Positions 1 to 9,381 of a stretch of 64,000 nucleotides of DNA are shown here, piece after piece. The notes below the pieces were generated by a model. It saw nothing but the letters and a program-made list of their open reading frames with translations. It did not search any database and was not told where the DNA came from. The number at the start of each line of letters is the position of its first letter. Within the stretch, counting starts at the first letter, position 1. The translations under genes and the position numbers were made by a program. Source of the stretch: Henriciella sp. (GTDB lineage Bacteria; Pseudomonadota; Alphaproteobacteria; Caulobacterales; Hyphomonadaceae); the NCBI GenBank assembly GCA_013213785.1, contig JABSPZ010000006.1, positions 124,001 to 188,000 of the forward strand, given 5' to 3'.

Positions 1-1052
1 TGATCCGCTCCACCGATGATGACCTCGCCTTTGAACGCGTCGTCAATCAGCCGAAACGCGGCGTCGGGAATACGACCGTTCAGAAGCTGCAGCGCTACGC
101 CCGTGATGATGGCCGCAGCCTGTTCACGCTTACGCCGATGGTGTTGCAGACAGACGAGATCAAAGGCCCGGGAAAACGCGGGCTCACGCAATTCATCGAT
201 CAGATCAATCTCTGGCGCGATCGTCATAATAGCGGCATGAGCCATACCGAGCTTGCACAGGTTATCCTCGACGAGTCGGGCTATACTGACATGCTGCAAA
301 AGGACCGCAGCCCTCAGGCGCAGACGCGGCTCGACAACCTCAAAGAGCTGATCAACGCCATGGGCGAGTTCGACAATCTTACCGGGTTTCTCGAGCATGT
401 TGAACTGGTCATGGATACAGGCGGCAAGTCGAACGGCGATGAGGTGCAAATCCTCACCCTGCACGGCGCGAAAGGGCTCGAATGGCCGCTCGTCTTTTTG
501 CCAGGTTGGGAAGAAGAGGTGTTCCCCTCACGCCGCTCGCTCGATGAAAGCGGCGCCAAAGGGCTCGAAGAGGAACGCCGCCTCGCTTATGTCGGCATCA
601 CACGTGCCCGGGAAGTCTGCCGTATTTCTTTTGTCGCCAATCGCCAGATTTTCGGGCGCTGGCAAAGCGTCCTGCCCAGCAGGTTTGTTGACGAGCTACC
701 GCACGAACACGTCGAAGCTGAAGCAGAGACGGGATACTCCTCCCTACCCGGCAGCGACGATGGCTTTACCGGAACCGTTGAAGATCTTGGCGAGCGATCC
801 AACTATACCTCGCCCGGCTGGAAACGCTTGAAGGAGAATGCCGGAAAATATGACTCCGCACCGGTCATCGATGGCAAGGCCACCCTTGTCGCCTCCGAGT
901 CTGGCCAATCCGGGTTCAAGCTCAACCAGCGCGTCTTCCACGAAAAATTCGGCTATGGCAAAGTGATGGACGCTAACGGCACCAAACTCACCGTCGCCTT
1001 CGAGAAAGCGGGCCTGAAAAAAGTCATCGCGACATTCGTCACCGCAGCTTAG
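1..1052 (+). CDS. UvrD/PcrA-type DNA helicase, C-terminal part (5' end outside window)
   Basis: Superfamily 1A 3'-5' DNA helicase of the UvrD/PcrA type, acting in excision and mismatch repair. The reading frame is open from base 3, so the Met at 138 is internal and the N-terminal ATPase half is missing. Visible in order are VNQPKRGVG near the start, motif V with the TLHGAKGLEW core at about visible residues 150-165, motif VI (RRLAYVGITRAR), and a C-terminal FHEKFGYGKV segment followed by a short beta-rich tail, as in the PcrA/UvrD Tudor-like domain. The tail makes a non-UvrD SF1 helicase (Rep, AddA) less likely. A small hypothetical gene follows after 39 nt on the same strand. Confidence 0.93.
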   Translation, partial: IRSTDDDLAFERVVNQPKRGVGNTTVQKLQRYARDDGRSLFTLTPMVLQTDEIKGPGKRGLTQFIDQINLWRDRHNSGMSHTELAQVILDESGYTDMLQKDRSPQAQTRLDNLKELINAMGEFDNLTGFLEHVELVMDTGGKSNGDEVQILTLHGAKGLEWPLVFLPGWEEEVFPSRRSLDESGAKGLEEERRLAYVGITRAREVCRISFVANRQIFGRWQSVLPSRFVDELPHEHVEAEAETGYSSLPGSDDGFTGTVEDLGERSNYTSPGWKRLKENAGKYDSAPVIDGKATLVASESGQSGFKLNQRVFHEKFGYGKVMDANGTKLTVAFEKAGLKKVIATFVTAA

Positions 1053-1091
1053 CCAGCTTTATCCCTAATATCAGCAAGCAGGATCGATCTC

Positions 1092-1436
1092 ATGAAAACA
1101 CCCGAAGATGCCCTCGATGATTTTCTCGAAACGCTGCGCCGGGAGTTCCGATCCGATCCAGAACTCGCCCATCGGGTAGTCAAAGCCCTTGGCGTGAAAG
1201 TTGAGCTGCGCGGATCGAAAGCAGCCGATGTGCTCAATGCGCTTGAGCTGGTCGACAAAGAAGGACCAGACAGTGCGCGCGAGACGCTTCGCACTTTCTC
1301 AGCTGCAGAGCTGAAAAAGATCGCGAAGAATAACAACCTCGCCACGCCGATTGATATAAAATCGCTGGGCGATGCGGGCCTGGTCGACATGATCGCAAGC
1401 CGCGCCGCCAATAAAATTGCGGAGCGTCGTCGCTAA
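1092..1436 (+). CDS. Small conserved-type hypothetical protein (114 aa)
   Basis: I do not recognise the family. The protein is 114 aa, charged and predicted almost wholly helical. It has no signal peptide or membrane segment. Its middle (about residues 70-105) alternates Lys-rich and hydrophobic stretches (SAAELKKIAKNN, then a VDMIASRAANKI helix), which resembles a SAP-like or helix-extended-helix nucleic-acid-binding fold only loosely. An AGGA ribosome site lies 9 nt before the ATG. The stop codon interlocks with the stop of the convergent metY (4-nt overlap). Placement directly behind the helicase gene hints at a shared transcript but does not prove a shared job. Confidence 0.7.
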   Translation: MKTPEDALDDFLETLRREFRSDPELAHRVVKALGVKVELRGSKAADVLNALELVDKEGPDSARETLRTFSAAELKKIAKNNNLATPIDIKSLGDAGLVDMIASRAANKIAERRR

Positions 1437-2734
1437 CTTGCCGCTTTAAGCGCCTGGTCAAGATCCGCCATCAGATCTTCTGCTTCTTCAATCCCGATTG
1501 AGAGACGGACTGAGTCTGGCGCCGCACCCGCAGCCACCTTTTGCTCATCTGTGAGTTGCCGGTGGGTCGTGGAAGCTGGGTGGATAACCAGCGACCGCGC
1601 ATCGCCTAGGTTCGCGACATGGCTGAACAGTTCGAGGCCGTTCACAAACTTCACGCAAGACTCATAGCCGCCCTTCAGCTGAACCGTAAACAGCGCGCCG
1701 GCGCCCTTCGGGCAAAGCTTCTGCGCGCGGGATTTGTAAGGCGAGCTATCGAGGCCGGCATAAGTCACGCTCGAAACGGCATCATGACCTTCGAGCCAGG
1801 CTGAAATTTTCTCAGCGTTGGCAACGTGCTTTTGCATGCGTAGAGACAGGCTCTCAATGCCCATGAGCGTGTAGTGCGCGCCTTGCGGATTCATCGTCAT
1901 ACCGAGATCGCGAAGACCGATTGCAATCGAGTGGAAGGTGAACGCAGCCGGGCCGAAGGTCTCGTGGAACTTAAGGCCGTGATAAGCTGGCTCTGGCTCA
2001 GTGAGTGATGGGAACTTGCCCGCCGCCGTCCAGTCAAAGCCACCAGAATCGACGACCGCGCCACCTGTCACAGTCCCATTTCCAGTTAAATACTTAGTCA
2101 ATGAATGGGTGACCAAGGTCGCGCCGTATTGGATCGGGTTACAGAGGTACGGCGTCGCCGTCGTGTTATCGACGATGAGCGGGACTTGCGCCGAGTTGGC
2201 GATCACCGCGATGGCTTCGAGGTCTGTGACATAGCCGCCAGGATTGGCGATTGTCTCACAGAAGATCGCGCGTGTGTCTTCGTTCACCGCTGCTTTGACA
2301 GCGTCAAGATCATCGAAATCGACAAAGGTCGCGTCCCAGCCGAAACGCTTAATCGTGTGGGTGAATTGCGTGACAGAGCCACCATAAAGACGCGTAGAGA
2401 CCACGACGTTTCTGCCCGGCTCCATGAGTGGGAAGAGCGCCATGAGCTGCGCCGCGTGTCCGGATGAACAGCAGACCGCCCCAGCCCCGCCTTCGAGCTG
2501 CACGATCCGGTCCCCAAGTGCGCCAACCGTTGGGTTGGTTAGGCGGGAATAGATGTAACCAACTTCCTGGAGATTAAACAACGCGGCCGCGTGGTCGGCG
2601 TCGCGGAACACATAGGCCGTCGACTGATAGATCGGCACTTGCCGCGCGCCTGTGGCCGGATCGGCAACCGCGCCGGCATGAATTTGTTTCGTGTCAAAGC
2701 CGAGGTCTTGTTCGCTCACTGGATCATCTCCCAT
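1433..2734 (-). CDS. metY: O-acetylhomoserine sulfhydrylase (PLP-dependent)
   Basis: Cys/Met-metabolism PLP enzyme that makes homocysteine from O-acetylhomoserine and sulfide in the cytoplasm. The 433-aa length fits MetY rather than the shorter (about 390 aa) cystathionine gamma-synthase or MetZ group. Seen are YSRLTNPT at residues 62-69, the SGHAA PLP-phosphate region near 91-95, and the Schiff-base lysine K214 in HSLTKYLTG. Start choice is open: the ATG at 2734 lies inside a perfect 8-bp inverted repeat with no good ribosome site, whereas an in-frame GTG at 2719 (VSEQDLGF) has GGGAG 8 nt upstream. It sits 56 nt downstream of dnaJ on the same strand. Confidence 0.93.
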   Translation of the reverse strand: MGDDPVSEQDLGFDTKQIHAGAVADPATGARQVPIYQSTAYVFRDADHAAALFNLQEVGYIYSRLTNPTVGALGDRIVQLEGGAGAVCCSSGHAAQLMALFPLMEPGRNVVVSTRLYGGSVTQFTHTIKRFGWDATFVDFDDLDAVKAAVNEDTRAIFCETIANPGGYVTDLEAIAVIANSAQVPLIVDNTTATPYLCNPIQYGATLVTHSLTKYLTGNGTVTGGAVVDSGGFDWTAAGKFPSLTEPEPAYHGLKFHETFGPAAFTFHSIAIGLRDLGMTMNPQGAHYTLMGIESLSLRMQKHVANAEKISAWLEGHDAVSSVTYAGLDSSPYKSRAQKLCPKGAGALFTVQLKGGYESCVKFVNGLELFSHVANLGDARSLVIHPASTTHRQLTDEQKVAAGAAPDSVRLSIGIEEAEDLMADLDQALKAAS

Positions 2735-2749
2735 CTCGTTTGAGATGGG
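2730..2749. repeat. Perfect inverted repeat over the annotated metY start
   Basis: CCCATCTC and GAGATGGG form an 8-bp perfect stem with a 4-nt loop. The ATG at 2732-2734 lies inside one arm, so the RNA hairpin would bury that start codon while leaving the GTG start at 2719 and its GGGAG free. It may regulate start choice, or it may simply show that 2719 is the true start. I found no match to the SAM-II riboswitch core. Confidence 0.45.
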
Positions 2750-2777
2750 TGGTAGACTACGGGGCTAACGGGTTCAA

Positions 2778-2794
2778 CTAAAGCTTGGCTTTAG
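2778..2794 (-). terminator. Short hairpin at the dnaJ stop, weak terminator candidate
   Basis: CTAAAGC and GCTTTAG make a 7-bp perfect stem with a 3-nt loop. The hairpin overlaps the dnaJ stop codon. There is no T-run after it on the minus strand, so it would be a weak terminator or only a 3'-end stabilising hairpin between dnaJ and metY. Confidence 0.3.
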
Positions 2795-3957
2795 TGTTTC
2801 GTGGCTTCGTCTTCGCTGCCAATACCATCCCAGAACTTTTTCACGCGGCCCATAAAGCCTTCAGATTCTGGGTTACAATCTTTGCCTGAGCAATCGCAAA
2901 ACTCGCGAAGGATTTCTTTCTGGCGGGCTGTGAGATTGCGCGGCGTTTCGACGAACATCTCAATATAGAGATCGCCAGTCTGATGGTTGCCGCGCAGGCT
3001 TGGCATGCCTTTGCCGCGCAGACGAAGTTTACGACCGGTTTGAGCGCCTTCTGGAATACTGACGCGTGCGCGCCCGCCATCAATGGTCGGGATTTCAATC
3101 TCGCCGCCCAGGGATGCTGTCACCATTGAAACCGGTGTCCGGCAATACAGATTTGGCCCATCACGCTCAAAGATATCGTGCTCTTCGACATTCACGAAAA
3201 TATAGAGGTCGCCCTTCGGACCGCCTTGCGTACCCGGCTCGCCTTCGCCGGAAAGACGGATACGCATCCCGGTTTCAACGCCGGCAGGGATTTTGACAGA
3301 CAGATTGCGATCTTCCTGAACTTGCCCGGCGCCGTGACAGGTTTTGCAGGGCTTCGCAATGATCAGGCCCTTACCGTGGCAGCGCCCGCAGGTGCGTTCC
3401 ATTGTGAAGAAGCCTTGCTGCGCACGGACACGGCCGCTGCCGCCGCAGGCAGGACAGGTTTCCGGACTGGTTCCAGGTTCAGCGCCCGATCCATCACAGG
3501 TTGGGCAATCAACGGCGGTCGGCACGTTAATCGTTGCCTCCTTGCCGTTGAAGGCCTCTTCCAGCGTGATGTCCATGTCATAGCGCAAATCTGCGCCGCG
3601 TTGCGGTCCACCGCGACGGCGTCCGCCGCCGAACGGATTGCCGCCAAAGACTTGGCTGAAAATGTCCTGGAAGATGTCGTTCGGATCACCGCCGCCAAAT
3701 GGGTTGCCGCCACCGCCGCCGCCCATGCCGTTTTCAAAGGCTGCATGGCCGAAACGGTCATACGCCGCTTTCTTTTCAGCATCAGACAGAACAGCGTAAG
3801 CTTCACCGACTTCTTTGAACATCGCCTCGGCTTCAGCATCATCCGGATTCTGGTCCGGGTGATATTTCATTGCCAGCTTCCGATAGGCGCTCTTGAGGGC
3901 CTTCTCGTCCGCATTTCGGTCTACGCCGAGCACGTCATAATAGTCGCGTTTGCTCAT
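2791..3957 (-). CDS. dnaJ: Chaperone protein DnaJ
   Basis: Hsp40 co-chaperone that stimulates DnaK ATPase and delivers unfolded clients. The 388-aa protein has the full type-I layout. There is a J domain with HPD at residues 33-35, a Gly/Phe-rich linker at about 75-125, and four CxxCxGxG zinc repeats (CPTC, CPAC, CGRC, CKTC) at roughly 150-210. The C-terminal substrate-binding domains follow, with the final 30 residues including an extra CDCSGKDC cysteine patch that is less usual. dnaK is not adjacent. The gene lies 85 nt downstream of gltB on the same strand and may be read through from it. Confidence 0.98.
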   Translation of the reverse strand: MSKRDYYDVLGVDRNADEKALKSAYRKLAMKYHPDQNPDDAEAEAMFKEVGEAYAVLSDAEKKAAYDRFGHAAFENGMGGGGGGNPFGGGDPNDIFQDIFSQVFGGNPFGGGRRRGGPQRGADLRYDMDITLEEAFNGKEATINVPTAVDCPTCDGSGAEPGTSPETCPACGGSGRVRAQQGFFTMERTCGRCHGKGLIIAKPCKTCHGAGQVQEDRNLSVKIPAGVETGMRIRLSGEGEPGTQGGPKGDLYIFVNVEEHDIFERDGPNLYCRTPVSMVTASLGGEIEIPTIDGGRARVSIPEGAQTGRKLRLRGKGMPSLRGNHQTGDLYIEMFVETPRNLTARQKEILREFCDCSGKDCNPESEGFMGRVKKFWDGIGSEDEATKH

Positions 3958-4042
3958 GAAGCGGGTACCTGCCGTTCAAACTCTCTCTCGATCGCCAAGG
4001 TGGGGAGGTCCGTAGCGAAGTGCAAGGCCTTTAACTGCAGGC

Positions 4043-7000
4043 CTATCCCACCTTTTTGATTTTGCTGTCGCCAAGCACACGCTCTGAGATTTCTTTAGGC
4101 ACAATCATCAGCGTATCTGCGAGAGTTTGATCCCACTCTTGAAGCAATTCTGTTGCTCTTGCGGATCCCGTACGATCCCGGTGGATTTCAAGCATCATCT
4201 TGAACACATCGACATGCTTTTGATCCATATCGCCAACGGCGTACCAATCAATCGCATCAGGGTTCGCAACGTGCTCGAACCGCTTTTCAGGATCCCAGAT
4301 GTACGCGACACCGCCGGTCATCCCAGCACCGAAATTATCACCTACAGAGCCGAGGATCGCGACGCGGCCACCGGTCATATATTCGCAGCCATTGGCGCCG
4401 CAGCCTTCGACAACCGCTTCTGCGCCTGAGTTTCGAACGCCAAAACGGACGCCAGCTTGGCCTGCTGCGTAGAGGTTCCCACTCGTCGCACCATAGAGGC
4501 AGGTATTGCCGATAATTGTGTTCTCACCGCTCTGGTAAGAGGCATCTGCCGGTGGGCGCAATTGGATCGTCGCGCCGGACAAGCCTTTGCCGACATAGTC
4601 ATTCGCATCACCCACCACGTCTAGGAGTAGGCCTTGCACACTAAAGGCCCCGAGCGATTGCCCTGCACTCCCCGTTAGACGGATGTGCAAACGACCTTCC
4701 GGCAGCGCCTTCTCACCAAACTTGCGGACGATAGCAGAACTCGCTCGCGCGCCAATCGTGCGCTGCACGTTCTGCACCTCATACGTGAGTTGCATCTTCT
4801 CACCGCGCGCAAAGAACGGTTCGCCATCGCGCAGTATTTGAGCGTCCAGCGTATCTGGAACGTCTTCCCGACGATCCGGCTGATACGAGATCGACTCAGC
4901 GGTATCGACTTGCACCAGAAGCGGGTTCAAATCCAAATCGTCCAGGTGCGGCGCGCCGCGAGAAACCTGTGCGAGGAGGTCTGTTCGGCCAATCGCTTCA
5001 TCAAGCGAGTTAAGGCCGAGGGAGGCCAAGATTCGGCGAACATCCTCCGCGACAAAGCTCATCAAATTGATGACTTTGTCGGCTGTTCCGGTGAACTTGG
5101 CGCGCAGCGACTCATCCTGCGTGCAGACGCCGACAGGGCATGTGTTCGAGTGGCACTGACGCACCATGATACAGCCCATAGCAACCAAGCTGGCGGTCCC
5201 GATGCCATACTCTTCAGCGCCGAGCATCGCGGCGATTACAATATCCCGGCCAGTTCGAAGACCACCATCGGTTCGCAGTGTAACCTTGTCGCGAAGATTG
5301 TTCAGGCTGAGCACTTGATGCGCTTCAGCGAGGCCCATTTCCCAAGGCAAGCCAGCATACTTGATACTGGTCTGCGGCGAGGCGCCTGTACCGCCGACAC
5401 CGCCAGCGATCAGGATGATGTCAGCTTTCGCCTTCGCCACACCAGCAGCAACCGTTCCGACCCCAGATTGGGCGACGAGCTTCACACAAACTCGGCAATC
5501 TGGGTTGATCTGCTTCAGATCATAGATCAGCTGCGCCAAGTCTTCGATGGAGTAGATATCGTGGTGTGGCGGTGGGCTGATCAGGGTTACGCCGGGTGTC
5601 GAATGTCGGTTTTTCGCGATGAACTCGGTCACTTTGAAGCCAGGCAGCTGCCCGCCCTCGCCGGGCTTAGCGCCCTGCGCGACTTTAATTTCGACTTCGC
5701 GGCAATTGTTCAGGTATTCAGCGGTGACGCCGAAGCGGCCAGAAGCAACCTGCTTCACGGCAGAGTTCATATTGTCGCCATTGGGCAGCGGACGGTAGCG
5801 CTCGCGCACTTCGCCGCCTTCACCGGAAACAGACTTCGCGCCAATCCGGTTCATCGCAACGTTTAGCGTGCCGTGTGCTTCGGGACTGAGGGCTCCGAGC
5901 GACATGCCTGGTGTTACGAAACGCTTGCGGATCTCGTTGACCGATTGCACGCGCTCCAGCGGCTCTTCTGGGCCTGCAGGTTTGAAATCGAGCAGGTCAC
6001 GCAGCTGGATCGGCTGATCGCGTTTCTCGATGACGTCCGTGTACTTTTGGAAGAGGCTATAATCGCCGCGGTCACAGGCCGCCTGCAACATATGGATGGA
6101 GTTTCCATCCAGAGCATGTGGCTCTGAGCGCGCCCGCAAGCGGTAGAACCCGCCGACTGGAAGCGCGATGACGTCCTCATCAAACGCCTCTTCATGGCGA
6201 GTGACGGCGTTCTCTTCGATCCCCGCAAGACCGAGCCCAGAAATCCGGCTCGCAAGCCCTGGGAAATAGTCTGCGACCAGCGCGCGAGAGAGGCCTAGCG
6301 CCTCAAAGTTATAGCCGCCGCGATAAGATGAGATCACAGAGATCCCCATCTTGGACATGATCTTCAACAGACCTGCCTCAATGGCCTTTTTGAAGTTCAG
6401 AACGGCGTGGCCGAGCGTGATGTCGCCGAGCAATCCACGATCGTGGCGATCTGCAATTGCGTCTTGCGCGAGATAAGCATTCACACAGGTCGCGCCTACG
6501 CCGATCAAGACCGCAAAATAGTGCGTGTCGATACACTCAGACGAGCGCACCGTAATCGAACAGAAGCTTCGTAGGCCTTGAGCCACAAGGTGCGAGTGCA
6601 CCGCGCCCGTCGCGAGGATCATCGGGATGGCGACGTGCGTGTCGCCTTGAGTTTCATCGGTTAGAACGATGTGCTCTCGTCCGGCGCGGACCGCGTCTTC
6701 AGCTTCTTGTCGGATCCGTGCGAGGGCTTTCTTCAGAGCCTGCCCGTCACCCGTCGCGTCCTCCAGCTCGAATGTACAATCGATCTTCTGGACACCCTTG
6801 CCGAGCATCTTCGACAGCCGCTCATACATGCCGGTCGATAGAACCGGACTATCCAGCACGAACACATCTTGCTGCGTCTCATCGGTCGTAAGGACATTTC
6901 CGAGATTTTTGAATCGAGTTTTGAGGCTCATCACACGGTCTTCGCGCAGAGGATCAACCGGTGGGTTGGTCACCTGGCTAAAGTTCTGACGGAAGAAATG

Positions 7001-8569
7001 TGAGAGTGGCCGGAACTGCTCAGACAGGACCGCGACCGGGCTGTCATCCCCCATAGAACCAATGGCTTCTTTGCCATTCTCTGCCATCGGCGCGAGGATG
7101 AGCTCCAAAGTTTCGAGCGTGAAGCCAGCCACTTTCTGGCGACGCATCATCATCTCGGTTTCGAACAGGCGCGGCTCTGGCCCCGGACCAATCTCCGGAT
7201 CCAAATCACGAACGTTCTTCAACCACTTCTCGTACGGATGCGCTTCGGCGAGCTCGTCGACAATCTCTTCGTGCTCGTAGAACTTTCCAGTCTGCAGATC
7301 AGCAGCGATCATACCGCCCGCTTGGACGTGACCGCGGCGAACGACTTCATGGCCTGAAAGCGGGCACATGCCGGTTTCTGAGCCGACAGCGAGAATTCCA
7401 TCGCCGGTTAGGGCATAGCGAAGCGGGCGCAGACCGTTACGGTCCAAACCAGCCACGGCCCAACGGCCATCATAAGCGCAGACCGCTGCCGGTCCGTCCC
7501 AAGGCTCCATCACAGAGTTACAATAGGCGTACAGAGCGGCATGCTTTTCCGGCATAATCGACGCACGTTTTGACCAAGCTTCTGGGATCAGAAGTGCTTT
7601 CGTCATCGGCGCCGTGCGGCCCGCTTTACAGAGGATCTCGAACACAGCGTCGAGCGCGCCAGAATCTGAGCTCCCTTGCGGCGCAACTGGCTTCACGTCG
7701 TCGACATAGTCCCCGAAGGTCCCAGAGACCATTTTGATCTCGTGGCTTTTCATCCAGTTCAAGTTACCGCGCAGCGTGTTGATTTCGCCATTATGAGCGA
7801 GCATCCGAAACGGCTGGGCCAACGCCCATTGCGGGAACGTGTTGGTTGAATAGCGCTGGTGATAGATCGCGACAGCAGACTCAAATCGCTCGTCTTTCAG
7901 ATCGAGATAAAAATTATCGATGTCCTCGGCGAGGAACATACCTTTGTAAATCAGCGACTTGTGGCTGAGCGAACAGATATAGAAGCTTGGGATACCCGCT
8001 TCGCGCGCGCGGCGTTCAATCCGGCGGCGGCAGATGTAAAGCGCCCGCTCAAGCTCTTCCGGATCACGCGCGCGATCATCGCGGAACATGATCTGTTCAA
8101 TCTCAGGACGCGTGTCCTGCGCTTTTTGGCCGATGATGGAGACGTCGACCGGAGGCTGGCGCCAACCATAGATATAGAACCCAAAGTGGAGGATTTCTGT
8201 CTCAACAATCGCACGGGCCGCTTCCTGCTGTCCGAGATCGGTGCGCGGCAAGAAGATTTGCCCCACACAGATCGGATCTTCGGTTGGCTCATGGCCGCAG
8301 CGGCTGACTTGATAGCGGAAGAATTCCTGCGGAACCTCAACCCGGATACCGGCGCCATCACCGGTCTTGCCGTCTGCATCAACGGCGCCGCGGTGCCAGA
8401 CGTTTTTAAGGGCCTTGATACCCATTTCCACGATTTCACGGCGCGGCTTTCCATCAAGCGCTGCCACAAGCCCTACGCCGCAGGCGCTATGCTCATCCTC
8501 AGGATTATAGGCATGCGCATCAATCAGGCGTTGGCGATTGTCTTCGTAATTGCGAACAAAATCAGTCAT
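4043..8569 (-). CDS. gltB: Glutamate synthase (NADPH) large subunit
   Basis: Large subunit of NADPH-GOGAT; it hydrolyses glutamine, channels ammonia and makes glutamate from 2-oxoglutarate. I place the start at 8569 (1508 aa) instead of the upstream in-frame ATG at 8677. From 8569 the nucleophile in SACGVG is Cys30 after a 29-aa propeptide, as expected for a processed class II amidotransferase. The start overlaps the previous gene's stop by 8 nt and a GGAG lies 10 nt upstream. Also seen are the FMN-binding synthase domain, the [3Fe-4S] cysteines in CHSNTCPVGVC, and the C-terminal GXGXG beta-helix region. It is last in an operon with gltD, csaA and a GFA protein. Confidence 0.98.
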   Translation of the reverse strand: MTDFVRNYEDNRQRLIDAHAYNPEDEHSACGVGLVAALDGKPRREIVEMGIKALKNVWHRGAVDADGKTGDGAGIRVEVPQEFFRYQVSRCGHEPTEDPICVGQIFLPRTDLGQQEAARAIVETEILHFGFYIYGWRQPPVDVSIIGQKAQDTRPEIEQIMFRDDRARDPEELERALYICRRRIERRAREAGIPSFYICSLSHKSLIYKGMFLAEDIDNFYLDLKDERFESAVAIYHQRYSTNTFPQWALAQPFRMLAHNGEINTLRGNLNWMKSHEIKMVSGTFGDYVDDVKPVAPQGSSDSGALDAVFEILCKAGRTAPMTKALLIPEAWSKRASIMPEKHAALYAYCNSVMEPWDGPAAVCAYDGRWAVAGLDRNGLRPLRYALTGDGILAVGSETGMCPLSGHEVVRRGHVQAGGMIAADLQTGKFYEHEEIVDELAEAHPYEKWLKNVRDLDPEIGPGPEPRLFETEMMMRRQKVAGFTLETLELILAPMAENGKEAIGSMGDDSPVAVLSEQFRPLSHFFRQNFSQVTNPPVDPLREDRVMSLKTRFKNLGNVLTTDETQQDVFVLDSPVLSTGMYERLSKMLGKGVQKIDCTFELEDATGDGQALKKALARIRQEAEDAVRAGREHIVLTDETQGDTHVAIPMILATGAVHSHLVAQGLRSFCSITVRSSECIDTHYFAVLIGVGATCVNAYLAQDAIADRHDRGLLGDITLGHAVLNFKKAIEAGLLKIMSKMGISVISSYRGGYNFEALGLSRALVADYFPGLASRISGLGLAGIEENAVTRHEEAFDEDVIALPVGGFYRLRARSEPHALDGNSIHMLQAACDRGDYSLFQKYTDVIEKRDQPIQLRDLLDFKPAGPEEPLERVQSVNEIRKRFVTPGMSLGALSPEAHGTLNVAMNRIGAKSVSGEGGEVRERYRPLPNGDNMNSAVKQVASGRFGVTAEYLNNCREVEIKVAQGAKPGEGGQLPGFKVTEFIAKNRHSTPGVTLISPPPHHDIYSIEDLAQLIYDLKQINPDCRVCVKLVAQSGVGTVAAGVAKAKADIILIAGGVGGTGASPQTSIKYAGLPWEMGLAEAHQVLSLNNLRDKVTLRTDGGLRTGRDIVIAAMLGAEEYGIGTASLVAMGCIMVRQCHSNTCPVGVCTQDESLRAKFTGTADKVINLMSFVAEDVRRILASLGLNSLDEAIGRTDLLAQVSRGAPHLDDLDLNPLLVQVDTAESISYQPDRREDVPDTLDAQILRDGEPFFARGEKMQLTYEVQNVQRTIGARASSAIVRKFGEKALPEGRLHIRLTGSAGQSLGAFSVQGLLLDVVGDANDYVGKGLSGATIQLRPPADASYQSGENTIIGNTCLYGATSGNLYAAGQAGVRFGVRNSGAEAVVEGCGANGCEYMTGGRVAILGSVGDNFGAGMTGGVAYIWDPEKRFEHVANPDAIDWYAVGDMDQKHVDVFKMMLEIHRDRTGSARATELLQEWDQTLADTLMIVPKEISERVLGDSKIKKVG

Positions 8570-9005
8570 TGTTTTGCTGCTCCGCTTCATATTTTTCGAA
8601 CCGTTCGAACATTTCTGCGCTGGTAATCCGCGGGGCATCAGTGTCGAAACGATAGTAATCTGGTTGCTCGTCCACAAAGATCTCTTCGTGGATAGAAAGT
8701 CCTTCTGGAAGGTCGAATAAGCCAGCTTGGCTGGAATGGATCACGTCTGAACCAGTCAGGTGGTAATAGAGCGTGGTGCCACACTTGCTGCAGAATGCTC
8801 GCTCAGCCCAATCTGAGCTTTGAAAAGTTTGGATGGCATCCTTGCCTTGAACAATATGCACACCCTGCTCAAAAGACGCCGCCACAGCGGGGCTGCCATG
8901 CCAACGACGGCACATGTCGCAGTGACAGATTTCTAGCTTCGGCGCGCCGCGGCCTTCCAGCTGCACAGCGCCGCACAAACAGTGTCCTTTATGCACTTCC
9001 GTCAT
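8562..9005 (-). CDS. GFA/CENP-V domain zinc protein
   Basis: A 147-aa member of the GFA (glutathione-dependent formaldehyde-activating enzyme-like) family, a zinc-binding beta fold. The zinc ligands are all present: C9 and C11 (CLCG), C27-x-C29-xx-C32 (CHCDMC) and C72-xx-C75 (CSKCG). Real substrates are unknown for most family members, and true formaldehyde-glutathione activity is not assured. It is translationally coupled on both sides: its ATG is 1 nt after the csaA stop (TGAAATG) and its stop lies inside the gltB start region. Its position inside the glutamate synthase operon is unusual. Confidence 0.9.
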   Translation of the reverse strand: MTEVHKGHCLCGAVQLEGRGAPKLEICHCDMCRRWHGSPAVAASFEQGVHIVQGKDAIQTFQSSDWAERAFCSKCGTTLYYHLTGSDVIHSSQAGLFDLPEGLSIHEEIFVDEQPDYYRFDTDAPRITSAEMFERFEKYEAEQQNND

Positions 9006-9006
9006 T

Positions 9007-9378
9007 TCAACTCATCCTCGTGCCATTGGCGATGGTCGCATCGGGGCCCGCCAAACGGATGGCGCCCGCATCATCTGCGAAGCCCAAGGTCAGCACTTCC
9101 GACATAAACTTTCCGATCTGCCGGGGCGGGAAGTTGACGACGCCCATGACCTGGCGTCCGATCAGCGCGTCTGGTGCGTAGTGCTCGGTGATTTGGGCCG
9201 AGCTCTTTTTCGCCCCAATCACGTCACCGAAATCGATCACCATCTTGATCGATGGCTTGCGCATGCCCTCCAGCGGCGCCGCCTCAATGACGGTGCCGAT
9301 CCGGACATCGACGGCTAGAAAGTCGTCGAAACTAATTTCGGGCATTGCCGGCGCATCCGGCGTAAAGCTCACATGCAT
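9007..9378 (-). CDS. csaA: CsaA-like tRNA-binding domain protein
   Basis: A 123-aa protein with a stand-alone EMAP/tRNA-binding OB-fold, as in CsaA, a chaperone-like protein-export factor that also binds RNA. Family signature seen: DVRIGTVIEA at about residues 24-33, IDFG near 48, and the MGVVNFPPRQIGKFMSEVL core in the second half. An alternative start at Met12 would give the usual CsaA length of about 110 aa, but only the 9378 start has a ribosome site (GGAG, formed by the last codons of gltD). It is 3 nt downstream of gltD and 1 nt upstream of the GFA gene, so clearly part of the glt operon. Confidence 0.87.
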   Translation of the reverse strand: MHVSFTPDAPAMPEISFDDFLAVDVRIGTVIEAAPLEGMRKPSIKMVIDFGDVIGAKKSSAQITEHYAPDALIGRQVMGVVNFPPRQIGKFMSEVLTLGFADDAGAIRLAGPDATIANGTRMS

Positions 9379-9381
9379 GCT

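Noticed and set aside
2735-2790. SAM-II riboswitch before metY
   Set aside because: Such switches are common before alphaproteobacterial met genes, but the 56-nt spacer lacks the conserved core and pseudoknot pairing; only simple inverted repeats are seen.
3178-4059. Long plus-strand frame (about 290 codons) opposite dnaJ
   Set aside because: It is a codon-bias shadow of dnaJ, with no family features and no ribosome site; dnaJ is certain.
4685-6127. Long plus-strand frames opposite gltB
   Set aside because: Antisense shadows of a clearly conserved gltB; their translations look like random Arg/Ala-rich sequence.
7859-8626. Plus-strand 255-codon frame opposite the gltB start
   Set aside because: Shadow frame; overlaps the conserved amidotransferase domain.
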